A stretch of 64,000 nucleotides of DNA from Cohaesibacter intestini (GTDB lineage Bacteria > Pseudomonadota > Alphaproteobacteria > Rhizobiales > Cohaesibacteraceae). The notes under the pieces were generated by a model, which saw only the letters and a list, made by a program, of their open reading frames with translations, was not told the DNA's origin and did no database searches. Within the stretch, counting starts at the first letter, position 1, and every line of letters starts with the position of its first letter. The stretch spans positions 558,001 through 622,000 of the forward strand of contig NZ_QODK01000001.1 in NCBI RefSeq assembly GCF_003324485.1. Direction: 5' to 3'. The position numbers and the translations under genes are program-made. Positions 9,668-20,400 of the stretch are shown piece after piece.

Positions 9668-10847
9668 GGAACAGGTCCCCCGGTCTGATTTTGGATGATT
9701 GAAAAGCAATGAAGGAGGCAAGCAGCAACTGAAGGCAGAGCACCACCCCATTCAGCAGGGCGAGATGATCCATCGGCAGCACGAATATGTCGCCGCGCCG
9801 ATCGAGAAATAACCGGAATTGCTGATTGCCCAGCGCCATGGCAGCCAGCGCTAGGGCATTGGCGACGAGCAGGCCACCCAAGGCGTTGAACAGGCCGATA
9901 AATATGAAATAAAGCCCAGTGCCCGGCTGCTTCTGGCCCATCAGGCCTAGCAAGGCGATATGGGACTTCAATCGCTCGAGCTGCACGACCATGAAGGACC
10001 AGATCGACAGAACAAGGCCGATCAAGAGGATGACGGCGAGGGCGATGACGATCCAGCTGAGGATCCGGTCAAGGCGACGGATGGCTTCGATGCGCTGGGC
10101 GTTGCTCTCAACACTGAAGCCCAGACCGCGCATTTGGGCGGCGAGGTCGACCACAGCCTCAATGTCCCGCGCATAGAGCCTGAGGCCGGAATGGACATTT
10201 GGACGGGTCAATGGGTCCCGGCCTGTCTCACCACGACGGGGCACCGCATAGCCATCCAAAAAGGCTTCGACATCAGCGATGATCGACGGCGCGACAAAGA
10301 CCCAGTTGCCTGAGATTCCTTCTATTGAGGTAATCCCCACCACCGTCAACGGGATGCGCATATGTTCGCTTTGATTGCGCCGGCTGTTGGCAATCTGGAA
10401 GGCGTCGCCAGCCTTCAGTCCCATCTTGTCGGCAAGGCCCGACGAGAGAATCGCGTCGCCCTCTTTCTGCAATGCCAAACCATCGGGGATCAGAGGGTCA
10501 CCAACGCCTGTTGGCATAAGGGAGACAGGGGTGCGGTTGCGCCCTGTTGGCTCGCTGGCGAAGGCGCGGCTGGCCAGATAGCGTGCCCTCGGCATGGCAA
10601 AGCCAACGCCTTCAAGGCTGGCAATCCGCGACATGACATCAGGGGTGATGCTGTAATCCCCCTTGACCCGGATTTCGAGGCTGGCGGGCGAGGAGCGCAA
10701 CTCATCCATCATCGACTGGATGAAGCCGACCTTCATGGACCACAAAACCAGCATCGGCAGCAGCACCGAGACAAGGGCGACCATTGCGGCAATGTTGGGG
10801 CGCGGCGTTCTGAGAAAACTCTTCAAGGCAAGGTCGAATGCAATCAT
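9657..10847 (-). CDS. FtsX/MacB/LolC-type ABC permease
   Basis: A 396-residue inner-membrane protein with the typical plan of this superfamily: one helix near residues 17-40, a large periplasmic domain (about 45-260), then three helices (about 265-295, 308-340 and 355-380). Such permeases do not import solutes. They transmit ATP hydrolysis across the membrane to move lipoproteins or peptides, or to activate periplasmic enzymes. Its start overlaps the ATPase stop by 4 bases and its stop overlaps the start of the FGE-like gene, tying all three together. Only one permease is encoded, so the complex would be a homodimer as in MacB rather than LolC plus LolE. Confidence 0.85.
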   Translation of the reverse strand: MIAFDLALKSFLRTPRPNIAAMVALVSVLLPMLVLWSMKVGFIQSMMDELRSSPASLEIRVKGDYSITPDVMSRIASLEGVGFAMPRARYLASRAFASEPTGRNRTPVSLMPTGVGDPLIPDGLALQKEGDAILSSGLADKMGLKAGDAFQIANSRRNQSEHMRIPLTVVGITSIEGISGNWVFVAPSIIADVEAFLDGYAVPRRGETGRDPLTRPNVHSGLRLYARDIEAVVDLAAQMRGLGFSVESNAQRIEAIRRLDRILSWIVIALAVILLIGLVLSIWSFMVVQLERLKSHIALLGLMGQKQPGTGLYFIFIGLFNALGGLLVANALALAAMALGNQQFRLFLDRRGDIFVLPMDHLALLNGVVLCLQLLLASFIAFQSSKIRPGDLFRDQ

Positions 10848-11584
10848 GAGCGCCGCCTGCCCTGTTGCTTCTGGCGAGCTTCCAGCTCACCGATCAGATG
10901 GGTCGGGTCGGGGCGGCTGGTATTCAGGTGGCAGAAATCAAAGCCCGCGCGTTCGGCCAATGCCCAGTCATGGGTGATCATGATCAGAGCTGCCCGGCTC
11001 TGTCTGGCTGCCCAGTCGATGGCTTCCAGACAATCCCAAGCGGTTTCGGGGTCAAGCGCGCCGGTGGGCTCATCGCAGAGGATGACGCTGGGGCGATGAC
11101 AAAGGGCGCGCGCGATGGCGGTGCGCTGCTTCTGGCCTTGGGAAATCTCCCCCGGCAATGCGGATGCGATGGAGGCAATGCCGAGGCGATCGAGCAGTTC
11201 GCCAATAAAGGCCGGATTTGGCTTCTTCGACAGTCTCTGTTGCAGAGTGATGTTTTCCAACACCGAGAGGAACGGGAAGAGCGGACTTTTCTGCATCACA
11301 TAGCCGAAATGGGCCGCCCGCAGGGCCGCACTCTTGCGTCTGTTGCGCGCCATTGGCCGCAGATCGATCGGCTCACCGCCCAGATCCAAAGTGAAATGGG
11401 CGCAGAGATCCACCGGGCTGGCCAATGCCAGAATGTCCATGGCCGTTGTCTTGCCCGAGCCGGTCTGGCCGACAATCGCCACCTTTTCCCCGCCAGAGAC
11501 GGAGAAGGCGGGAATGCGCAGCTCAAACCGGCGATCCGGGTCGCTCAACAACTTGCGGGCCATGGACAATTCCAGTTTGATCAT
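10844..11584 (-). CDS. LolD/MacB-like ABC ATPase with unusual signature motif
   Basis: A 246-residue ABC ATPase, partner of the adjacent permease. The ATG at 11584 overlaps the stop of the upstream VWA gene (ATGA), which fixes the start. Walker A is GQTGSGKTT (39-47) and Walker B ILCDEPTGAL (Asp171, Glu172), followed by a switch histidine in the MITHDW segment. The signature reads SQGQKQR at 148-154 instead of LSGGQ, so the first glycine position is altered, which may change ATP turnover. About 30 residues before Walker A are shorter and less conserved than in LolD. Cytosolic; it probably powers a mechanical transmission step to the periplasm. Confidence 0.87.
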   Translation of the reverse strand: MIKLELSMARKLLSDPDRRFELRIPAFSVSGGEKVAIVGQTGSGKTTAMDILALASPVDLCAHFTLDLGGEPIDLRPMARNRRKSAALRAAHFGYVMQKSPLFPFLSVLENITLQQRLSKKPNPAFIGELLDRLGIASIASALPGEISQGQKQRTAIARALCHRPSVILCDEPTGALDPETAWDCLEAIDWAARQSRAALIMITHDWALAERAGFDFCHLNTSRPDPTHLIGELEARQKQQGRRRS

Positions 11585-13500
11585 GGCATGCGGTCCAGCG
11601 AAATGGTGGTGACATATTCCCCTGCGGCGGCATCCAGATGCAAAGCCACCCATTTGTCCGGATTGTCATGCACCCGCTGATAATAGCGCAGCTTTGATTC
11701 CAGACTGTTCATCAGGTCGCGCTGCTCAGGCCCGCTCAAGGTCACCCAGTCGCTCATGGTCATGGCCGTGGTCTGGCTTTTGTAGGGCAAGTCTTCCAGA
11801 TACTCTGCGATGGCATCCCCCAGCTTTTGCTCCTCGCGGACCTGATTGGGATCATTGGAGGCTTGCAAGGCCAGATCCTGAATGTCCTGGAAGAAGGCAT
11901 TGGCATCGATGATGCCGCCAGGGCGGTTGGCGCGCTCGACGATGGCCTCGAGGTTGCCCGCCATGGTCGAAAGCTGGTTTTTGGTCAGCATCAGGCGAAT
12001 GTCGAGCGCCTGTCGGCCATAGGCCCCGAAGGCATGATCGATGGTCCATGCCTTGTAAAAGATCGGGGCTTCGTCTCCTTCACGATTGCCGCGAAATTCC
12101 AGTTGGAAGGCGCGCGCCGCCCGCTGCAAATTGGCCTCGGTCGAATTGTCCGCCTCGTCGGGGGCCGCAATTTCCTTGTCTTCGCGGATCGCCTCGGAAG
12201 TCGCAATGATCTTCTGCGCAAAGGTGCCGACCGATGCGCCAAAGGCCCCGACATCGCCGTCCCTGATGTCGGTATAGAGATCATTGACCGAGCCCACCAG
12301 GCGCGAGGCGGTGCGGTAACGGGCCTCGGCAGATTGGTGATCCTTGTGGCCAGCGGCGGTTTTCAGATGCATGACCAGCAGACGGATTTGATCATCGGCG
12401 AGGTCGCCCGCCAGTTCGGGAATATCGAGCGCATCGATATAATTGTCGCCCTCGCCGGGGGCGCGTGGACCGGCATCGGTGACAAGGATGATGTATTTGG
12501 CGGAATATGGCTTCCAGTCGAAGGCGCTTTTGGCATAAGCGATGCCACCGATGGAATCCTCACGGAATCCTTGGGTCGGCACCCGGGCGACATCCATCTG
12601 GTCGATGGCCGTGAGGAAATCCTCAACACTGGAATTGGTGGTCAACGGCAGCAGGGCCTTGACGTGATAGCCGATGCCCGGATTGGTCATTTCGGACTGG
12701 CGAAAGCCAACCAGCCCGAAGGACACCTTGCCGGAAAGCTCGGAATTTTCGATCTCGACGCTGATCTGCTCGATCACTTCCTTGGTCTGGCGAATATAGG
12801 GGCGCATTGAGGTGGTGGTATCGATGACAAAGACGATACCGGCATGGAAATCCTGCTCGACCCGTTTGGGCTGTTGCTTGGTGATTGAGGCGACCTCAAG
12901 CAGATTGCCTTCATTGTCGTCCGGGAAATAGGAGCTCTCATGGTCGAGAATCGGCAGCAGGTAGAAGTTGCTGGTGTCATTGATGGCATTTTCCGGCTCC
13001 ATCGCAATGACATTGGCGCTGTCGGCAAAAGCCTCCGGGTTGGCTGTGGCGTCGAGTTCTTCCGAGAGTGTGTCAATTGTCTCATAGAAGACATGGCGCA
13101 CGCGCCCGGCGGCAGCCCGATTGTTGAAGGCAACGACGATGGATTGTTTCCAGTCGACGACCTTCTCCGTTTCGATCCAGCCCTTGGCCCCTCCATGGCT
13201 GTTGACACCGACCTCGGTGAAGCCATTTTCCTCGCCATAGACATAATAGACGGCAAAAGCGGGCACCTTTGGATTGATCACCCGGGCAGTCCGGCCCGGT
13301 TTGGCGTAGAGCTTGCCACCGGGCTTGGTGACAATCCGCCGGAACAGCGTCTTTTTGCCGGGCATCAACATGGCCTGACGGTCTTGTTGCTGGGCATATG
13401 CTTTGGATACCCCGTGGCCCATTGGCAGACTGACCCCTGTGGCCAGCAGGATGGCGGCCATCAGAGCCAATTTGGAGAAAAGGCTTTTTGCTCTATGCAT
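11581..13500 (-). CDS. Secreted SH3-like/VWA protein of the Srf-like operon
   Basis: A 639-residue protein with an N-terminal signal peptide (LALMAAILLATGVSLPMG region, cleavage probably after KAYA). Residues 50-117 resemble a bacterial SH3-type domain (KLYAKPGRTARV, then GGAKGWIE). A VWA domain covers about 218-430 with a DTTTS metal site (Asp227, Thr229, Ser231), where threonine replaces the usual first serine. The C-terminal 200 residues are helical and unrecognised. Predicted periplasmic. Its stop overlaps the ATPase start by 4 bases, so it is made together with the ABC pair and may be the partner whose state that pair controls. Related VWA proteins act as metal-dependent adaptors in multiprotein machines. 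Confidence 0.82.
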   Translation of the reverse strand: MHRAKSLFSKLALMAAILLATGVSLPMGHGVSKAYAQQQDRQAMLMPGKKTLFRRIVTKPGGKLYAKPGRTARVINPKVPAFAVYYVYGEENGFTEVGVNSHGGAKGWIETEKVVDWKQSIVVAFNNRAAAGRVRHVFYETIDTLSEELDATANPEAFADSANVIAMEPENAINDTSNFYLLPILDHESSYFPDDNEGNLLEVASITKQQPKRVEQDFHAGIVFVIDTTTSMRPYIRQTKEVIEQISVEIENSELSGKVSFGLVGFRQSEMTNPGIGYHVKALLPLTTNSSVEDFLTAIDQMDVARVPTQGFREDSIGGIAYAKSAFDWKPYSAKYIILVTDAGPRAPGEGDNYIDALDIPELAGDLADDQIRLLVMHLKTAAGHKDHQSAEARYRTASRLVGSVNDLYTDIRDGDVGAFGASVGTFAQKIIATSEAIREDKEIAAPDEADNSTEANLQRAARAFQLEFRGNREGDEAPIFYKAWTIDHAFGAYGRQALDIRLMLTKNQLSTMAGNLEAIVERANRPGGIIDANAFFQDIQDLALQASNDPNQVREEQKLGDAIAEYLEDLPYKSQTTAMTMSDWVTLSGPEQRDLMNSLESKLRYYQRVHDNPDKWVALHLDAAAGEYVTTISLDRMP

Positions 13501-13525
13501 TGTCTCGCTCCGGATCGGTCAATAA

Positions 13526-14680
13526 TCAGTTGCAATAGTCGTCGATGGCGATACGCGCCTCGGCATTTTCGAAATAGGTCGGCTTGAGATGCGCGCAGAG
13601 ACTCTCAATGTTGCGGCTGGCGGTTGCATCCCCCGCCTCGCTTAGACGGCGGTAATATTCGAGTGCCGTTGAAGGATTTTTGACCGCGCTGATGCTGCCG
13701 ACAGCCGCATCCTTGGTGGGGTCAAACAGGCCTGCATATTCCTGTTGAGCAGGCTTGTGTCCCTTGTCGGCAGACAGGCGCAGGAAGTCCTGTGCGATGT
13801 CGACAAGTTCGGCATCATCGCGCGTTTCCCTCGAAGCGCCGTAGAGGGCCTCACCGGACAATTGGCTGTTGCCGAGCATGTCTTGCCAATAGGCCCGGTC
13901 GTGCACAGCCGCTGCCGGTGACGGCGTGGCGGGAGGCTGATCATTTTGCGCTGTTTGCGTGTCGGGAGATGCGGTGTCCGACGCAGTGGAAGCATCCGCT
14001 TCTTGCACTGGCGGGGTCGCCTCATCGGTCGTGTTTTCAGCCCGTATCGGCTCCTCGGCAGGGGTCTGCGTTGGTTCCTCGGTTGGCTCGTTTGCCGGTT
14101 GCTGATCCACGACGGTTTCGGTCTGTTCGGGTTCCCCGGTGATCAGCGCCATCAGTTCATCGGAATAAAGCCAGACCATGGCCCCCATACCGAACCAGAT
14201 GACCAAGGCGGCGGCGATGGCGGCCCATGTCAACCAGCCTCTGCTGGGAGGTGGTGTAATGACCGGAGCGACGGGCTGTGGTTGCGGGATCGGGTCTTCC
14301 GGCTGGAACGGCGCTTTGGGGCCTTCATCTTCTGGCTCCGACGGCAGATCGAGAAGGCTTGCCCCCTTGTTGCTGCGCCCCGAAATCGGAATATCCGGCC
14401 AGTAATCCTCAACCTCAATCGCGGCCTCGGGGATGCGCAGGACGATCAGATCGCCATCGCGCAAATAGTCGACAACATCCGGCCCCAGCAGCAAGCGGTC
14501 ACCTTTTGCCGCCACAGCTTTGATGCCGAAAGGTGTGCCCTGCCAACCCTTTGGTCCCAGATAAAGGTCTTTGCTGGCCTCGCGCTCGATTTCCAGCCGC
14601 CAGTCGGGCGCAGCCTCCTGATCGAGACAGAGCCATGCATGGCCCGGGCCATGGTCTTTTTCAGCAGTGAGGAAAGTCAT
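13526..14680 (-). CDS. Bitopic protein linking cytosol and periplasm, next to srfC
   Basis: A 384-residue protein not assigned to a family. The ATG at 14680 is preferred to upstream in-frame codons because it lies just after srfC and gives a compact N-terminus. Residues 1-100 form a small beta-rich cytosolic domain, 110-148 are acidic and proline-rich, one transmembrane helix spans about 149-173, and a Glu/Thr/Pro-rich linker leads to a helical C-terminal domain (about 265-384) that looks faintly like Sel1/TPR repeats (ALEYYRRLSEAGDATA). This topology would connect the cytosolic SrfB/SrfC pair with periplasmic partners. It starts 34 bases after srfC. Confidence 0.72.
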   Translation of the reverse strand: MTFLTAEKDHGPGHAWLCLDQEAAPDWRLEIEREASKDLYLGPKGWQGTPFGIKAVAAKGDRLLLGPDVVDYLRDGDLIVLRIPEAAIEVEDYWPDIPISGRSNKGASLLDLPSEPEDEGPKAPFQPEDPIPQPQPVAPVITPPPSRGWLTWAAIAAALVIWFGMGAMVWLYSDELMALITGEPEQTETVVDQQPANEPTEEPTQTPAEEPIRAENTTDEATPPVQEADASTASDTASPDTQTAQNDQPPATPSPAAAVHDRAYWQDMLGNSQLSGEALYGASRETRDDAELVDIAQDFLRLSADKGHKPAQQEYAGLFDPTKDAAVGSISAVKNPSTALEYYRRLSEAGDATASRNIESLCAHLKPTYFENAEARIAIDDYCN

Positions 14681-14714
14681 AGTGGATATATTCCCGTTGG
14701 CTTTTGCGCTGAGA

Positions 14715-17411
14715 TCAGCTGGACAAGATCTGGAGGATGGTGCCGAGCTTGGCATTCAGGGCTGGATCAATGTCAAAGCTGTCGCCTTTGGCATTGTCCT
14801 GCACGGTCTGGTCAAAGGCACAGATCCAGTCGTCGACATAATGGATGGCGAAGGGAGCAGCCTCAGGCCCGATCCCGAGCGCGTTGTAAGTGATCGGTTT
14901 GGTGCGGAAGGCGTGACGGCTTTCGGTTTCCGTCTCGACCATGACCCGGTCCTTCTCTGGCAGCATCGACAGGCCGAGATCAGCAATGAAGCCATTGAGA
15001 ATGCGCTCGGAGGCCAAGGTCGCCTTGTTGAGAAACTCATCGCGCCCATCGACAAAGGCAATCCGCTTGAGCTGCGCTTCGAGGGTGTCGACCAACGCCA
15101 CCCGGCGGGCCGCCTGCTGGATTTCCTGCGCCACTTCGCGCAAGGAATCGTTGGAGACATGCACAAAGGTCGCAAAGCTCGCATTGTCCGCCCGCTCGAA
15201 CAGATTGTCGATCATGGCGGCAATTGCGGCCTCGGCAATCAGCCGTTCTCGGGTCTTGCGTGTCGAGGAAACGGAGGCTGCTGCGCTCTGTGTGGGGGAT
15301 GCGTCCGGGGCAGCACGCTGGGAGCCGAGTTTGGGCCGGCTGCGGATGGCACGCGGCGCAGCGACGACCGGGGCAGCAGGGGCCGCAGTCGGGCTGTCCT
15401 TGTGGCCGTCGGTGGTCTGGTTGAAGCTCGCCTCATGCAGGCGGTCGGACAGACTGGCCGTTGGCAACATGAATCCACGCAACAAGGAGCCAAAGCGGGC
15501 TAGTGAGTCGCAAAGATACAGCTCATCAATGACGATCTGCGCCACGCTCAAGCGGGCCTCCAGACGGGCATCCATGTCCGAGCTGACATGATAGGGCGAC
15601 AGGCGCTCATAAAGCCGTTGCTTGAGCTTTTTGAGGCGGAAACGGATCTGCTTTTCTTTGATGCCCGGATTGCAAACCGGCGCCAGATTGCGCGCAATGA
15701 AAGACGCACCGCCGTCATTCAGCCGCATCATTTCATCAAAGGCCTGTTCGGGATCCTTGAAATGCTCCCGTGCGGATGGCACTCCGGCAAAGGAGGATTT
15801 GAGCTCATCAAGGAACGCCTCTTCCGAGCTGCGCACGCCTGCTTCCCGATCACCTTCAATATCGAAGATTTCACCATTCAGGATGTTGGGATTGCGCATC
15901 AGGTAGCAATTGTTGAAGGGCTGGCCCGAAGTCCAGTTTTTCACCCAACTGTCGGCACTGTTGCCGTAGGACTGGATCAGCGGATTATCGATTGCCCCCT
16001 CAAGACGACTTTCAAAACCGAAGGAGGCATCGCTGGTCTTTTTCTTGAAATGCAAATCGAACTTGGTGAACACGAAGAAGAGCAACTCTTCCTTGCCGAC
16101 CCGGTCTTCCGGTTTGGGACCATGGGTCGCGGTGATCCATTTGGCCACCACCTGTGGCAACTGATCGACATCGAGATTGTTGGGCTGGGCACAGAGCAGC
16201 ATCGAGGTGATTTCCTGCTCTTCCACATAGCGCTGGAACAGATATTCCACCTTGCCGCGCAGGATCAGGGTCTGCAGGGTCTTGTCAGGATTTTGCTCGA
16301 GATATTTAGCGATGCCGGTTTTGCCTTCCGGCTCGTCATCACCGTCAAAATCGGCCGCTTTCAGGCCGCGGCTGCGATAACCGGGGAAATCGAGCAGATC
16401 CGTGTGATCAAAGAAATCCCACGGCTTGTCCCGGATGGTGATCCAGATTTCCGCCGTCAGAGCCGCCACTGTCGAGCGGGGCAACCGGGCGGAGCTGCCC
16501 GTTCTGTTGCGCACCTCGATCTGTTCAGATGTGCCATCGGACAGACCGCTCAAACCAGCCACGGTGATGATGCTGGTGATATCCGGATTGGTGGCATCAA
16601 TCGCATCGAGCGGCACGAAAGCGTCCTTGGGGAAGTCCAGACTGCCAAGCGCTGTGACCATATCGCGATAGAGTTTGGTGATGATCGGCTCGCGGCCCCA
16701 CAGGATCGAGAAAAAGTCACCCAGATCCTCAATCGACAAACGGGTACAAAGCTCGCCTGCGGCCTTCCAGAAGGCATCAAGCTTGGCGGTCAGAGGCGCA
16801 TCGGGCAGATACTTTTTGAAATAGTCCTCCAGATCCCAGACATCTTCCAGCCGCAGCCCATTGGCCACGTCCTGCCCGGCCTTTTCGCGGAAAGGGGCGA
16901 TATGGCTAGCGATCTCGTCGCGTTCGGGTACCTCTCTGGGGCGTCCGTCGAGCTGGTAGGCATTGGCGATGATCTTGATGATGTCTGCATGGCTGAGCCA
17001 ACGCAGGCAGACCGGATAGCCTGCGGGACTTGTTTCCTTGCGGATGGTGAAGCGGGTGACAAGGCCGGTGGATTCCCCTTCCTTGTCGATATTGATCTTT
17101 TTGATATAGCTTACGGGCTCGTCCACCCCGTCAAACATGGCAAACAGGTCGTCATCCTTGCGAGCGAGCACCGAAATCAGATGGGACTTACCAACCTGAC
17201 TGGCGCCGAACACGGCCACAGCCATAGGACGCTGGGCGGCTTCCTCCAACCGCAACGCTTCGACCTTGCCACGCTTGAGTTCCTTGTCGACCGAATTGAT
17301 CGCCTCGCCGATGCGCTTGGTGTTATCCGCGTGCCCAACCCAGCCGATGGCGTCCTGCACCTGAGTGGCGACTGATTGCGTTTCTTCGATAAGCTGTTGA
17401 TTGACAATCAT
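14715..17411 (-). CDS. srfC: SrfC-family dynamin-like GTPase
   Basis: An 898-residue protein of the SrfC family; srfABC were named in Salmonella as SsrB-regulated factors. The sequence shows a P-loop GTPase: G1 GASQVGKS (69-76), G3 DFPG (341-344) and G4 TKFD (449-452). The wide spacing between G1 and G3 indicates a large insertion. The C-terminal half is helical, with a low-complexity Ala/Pro/Ser stretch near residues 670-715. No signal peptide or clear transmembrane helix, so it is cytosolic or peripheral. The family has been called a virulence factor, but its molecular role is not settled. Its gene starts 4 bases after srfB ends, so the two are surely co-expressed. Related lengths in the family are typically in the 700-900 residue range. 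Confidence 0.88.
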   Translation of the reverse strand: MIVNQQLIEETQSVATQVQDAIGWVGHADNTKRIGEAINSVDKELKRGKVEALRLEEAAQRPMAVAVFGASQVGKSHLISVLARKDDDLFAMFDGVDEPVSYIKKINIDKEGESTGLVTRFTIRKETSPAGYPVCLRWLSHADIIKIIANAYQLDGRPREVPERDEIASHIAPFREKAGQDVANGLRLEDVWDLEDYFKKYLPDAPLTAKLDAFWKAAGELCTRLSIEDLGDFFSILWGREPIITKLYRDMVTALGSLDFPKDAFVPLDAIDATNPDITSIITVAGLSGLSDGTSEQIEVRNRTGSSARLPRSTVAALTAEIWITIRDKPWDFFDHTDLLDFPGYRSRGLKAADFDGDDEPEGKTGIAKYLEQNPDKTLQTLILRGKVEYLFQRYVEEQEITSMLLCAQPNNLDVDQLPQVVAKWITATHGPKPEDRVGKEELLFFVFTKFDLHFKKKTSDASFGFESRLEGAIDNPLIQSYGNSADSWVKNWTSGQPFNNCYLMRNPNILNGEIFDIEGDREAGVRSSEEAFLDELKSSFAGVPSAREHFKDPEQAFDEMMRLNDGGASFIARNLAPVCNPGIKEKQIRFRLKKLKQRLYERLSPYHVSSDMDARLEARLSVAQIVIDELYLCDSLARFGSLLRGFMLPTASLSDRLHEASFNQTTDGHKDSPTAAPAAPVVAAPRAIRSRPKLGSQRAAPDASPTQSAAASVSSTRKTRERLIAEAAIAAMIDNLFERADNASFATFVHVSNDSLREVAQEIQQAARRVALVDTLEAQLKRIAFVDGRDEFLNKATLASERILNGFIADLGLSMLPEKDRVMVETETESRHAFRTKPITYNALGIGPEAAPFAIHYVDDWICAFDQTVQDNAKGDSFDIDPALNAKLGTILQILSS

Positions 17412-17415
17412 TTTA

Positions 17416-20400
17416 TTACTCGCCTACTTGCAGGATGCCGGAATCAAGCCAATGGTCGCCCTGTTCCAGTGGGAAAGTGCGGAAGGTCATCATGACCGAA
17501 CGATCGACCGGGCTGCCGACCGGGTCCATCGCCTCCTCGATGCGGAGATCTTCCTTGGTTGCCTCATGCTTCATCAGGCTGACGGCCTGTTCGTTCGGCA
17601 GGTCCTGTTCTTCAAGATCCTCCACCTCGTCGCGGCTCAACTGGACATCAATCGGCCGGGCCAGATTGGCGTCGGTGATACGGACGTGATAAAGGGGTGC
17701 CGTGACCCATCGCTCATAGGGCAATTGGCGATAGCCGATCAGGCTTTCCGAATAGAGATTGAAGTTATGATCTCTTTCCTCGCCGCCCGGCTCGTCGTCT
17801 TCCTTGGCAAACAGGACATTCTTGTCATAGAGCTTGCCGCCCTGCTCCAGCACGCCGATATAATGGGTGGTCGAGCGAGCCTGCAGCATGTTGGTGTAGA
17901 GCATGAAGTTGGTCAGGCTGCGTTCCGCCAGAGCACAGAGCACGCCACCGACGACAACGCAGGATTTGGGATCACCGATTTCGGTGTTTCCGCGAGAGCG
18001 GAACGGGTACCAGTTGCCCGCACGATAATGGCCCATCGAGAGCAACCTGTCGGGCGCGATGAACAAGCGGTTGAGGAGATTTTCCTGCACGGCGGCCAGC
18101 TTGGACGGGCGACCCGACAGAAGCACATAGTCACAGTCAAAATGCGCCAATGCTTCGGCGACGGTGCTGAAGACCGGTTCCATCGTCTCGTCGATGGCCT
18201 TGGCGACTTGCGTGAAGTCCACCGGCACGGTCATCGACATGATGTCAAAGGCGTCTTCATGGCCTTGCGCAAAGGCCGATTGCAGATATTGCAGCACCGA
18301 TGGCGACACGGAGAGGGACTCGCGCACCAATTCGGCGACCGTCGCGGAATGCACCGCTTCATAGCGATCCTCGCCGGACGCCTCATAGCGCTCCATAATG
18401 CCAAGGGCAGCTGGAACCAACACCTGCTGGACATATTGCCGGCGAGCATGTTTTTGCTGTTCGCTCATATTGGCGCGATCACCATTGAACAGATCGCTCA
18501 AACGGGTGCGGGCTTCCCTTGCACCATGATCGATCAGCGCCCGTTCAATCACCGGCATCAGACAGCGTTCGATGATCGCCTTGGTGATGTCGTCACCGGC
18601 AATCCGCACACATTCGCGGAAGGTCTGGACGGGGAGAATGGCCCGGTCTTCCTTCTGGAAAAAGGTGGTGATCATCAGGTCGGTGGTGCCACCGCCAATG
18701 TCGAGACAGGCGACGCGCAAGGATGGCTCTGACGGCGTGCCGGGCGTTGGCAGCTCGTCTGCCTCGAAGCGCGGACGCGGCTTGCCGGTCATTTCGAAAA
18801 ATTCCTGAATATGTCCCCGGAAGCGGCGGCTGGCCTCCCCATAGAGCCAGACAAACTGGACGCAGCTGGCTTCATCCCAGGAGACATGCACTGAAGGCTT
18901 GTGAACACCCGGAGGCTGATTGCCCTCCCATTCGAAGATGTCCCAGAGCAACTGCACCGCGCTTTCGGCGCGCGCCTTCATGATCCGTTGTTCCTGAATG
19001 GGCAAGGCGGTCGGCAGGGTCAGGATGATGCGATTGAGCTTTCGAGGCGCTTCGCTTTGGCGACGCTCCGCCCGGACCGCCGGGTCATTGATCATCACCC
19101 AGGCCTGATAGACGATTTCCGACAGCATGAAGCCGTAGAAGGCTGAGCGCGAATAGCTCAGTTTGGTGCTGGGGCGGGTAAAATCGGCCTTTTTGGTGCC
19201 GGGATAGAGCGAGGCATAGAGCCGCATATCATCCTGTACATGGGAAAGGACATCGCCATTGGGGTTCAGGCGCCGCCGGGCGATACGCCCGATCCATGGC
19301 ATGCCTTCATCGATGCCATAATCGGAATGGGGGAAGCGCCAGAACTGGTTGGCGGCAGCCACATCCCACAAATACCGTTTTGGGGCCGACATGCCGATGA
19401 TCGAACCAGACCCCGGCTCCTTTTGCTTGATGCGCATGGCCTCCGGCCCGACACGCACGAGGGTCGGCCAGAGAAAGGCATCGCCGCGGGTCGATTGGCG
19501 GGAGAGATTTTCCGGACCGAAATCAGCTTGCGACAGAGTGACGTGGCTTTCGAACGGCTCGTCATAGGTGATCCATGGCTGTTGCAGATCACGCAGCTTG
19601 AGCACCAGCGAATTGTTAAGCTCGACAGCATCCTCATTGGGATAATTTTCGATCAGCATGCCACAGGTGCGCGAATTGCCGACATCGAGCACCAGATCGA
19701 CCTCGACGGGGCGGATGGTCTTGTCGTCGGACACCGTGTCAACGAAACGGACGGGTTCTGGCACGACCAACTTGTCGATTATCTGGATCAGGGTGATCCA
19801 GCGAGCGATATGTTCAAGAAACCGCTCACGCTCCCGGCGCTTGCCTTTGCTCTTTTTCTCGAGGAAGGATTCGAACAATTCCTCGATCCAGTTCGCCACC
19901 CAGATCTGGTAGTCGCGAACGGTGTCATCCTGAGCATTTGTTTGCGGGTTGGAGAGAAACCACGCGATCTTGCTCATGGAGGAGACAAAGTGGAACTCCT
20001 GCGCCTTGCGCACATCAGAGCGACGCGGGGCGACATAGGGACTGGCTTCGCTTGCGGCCTCGTCACGGCCTTCGCCCGCCTCGTCGTCATCGTCTTCATC
20101 AAGATCAAGAGCCGTGTCAAAGGCGAAAATCACCTTGTACCAGAGACCATCTTCCGTGCTCTTCTCGCTGTCGGAAACGATCATGGCGCGCGCCCAGTTG
20201 CTTGGCCCAAGTGCAAAATTCAACGCCCCATCGGCAGTGCGGGCTTCAGTGCGCCGCAAATAGGGAACGGGGAACCACTTGCCCAAAAAGGGCTCCAATG
20301 CAGCGGTTTTGGAAATGCCATAGCCGATGTCATTGCCCTGTTCTTCATGGGGAGGATCACCGTCGGGATCCTCTTCGTTCCAACCCTGCAGCAAGCGTCG

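Noticed and set aside
15588-17375. Long plus-strand open frame of about 595 codons opposite srfC
   Set aside because: It lies wholly antisense to a gene with intact GTPase motifs, and its translation shows no recognisable domain. Similar antisense frames opposite srfB (17401-18732, 19240-20610) are rejected for the same reason.
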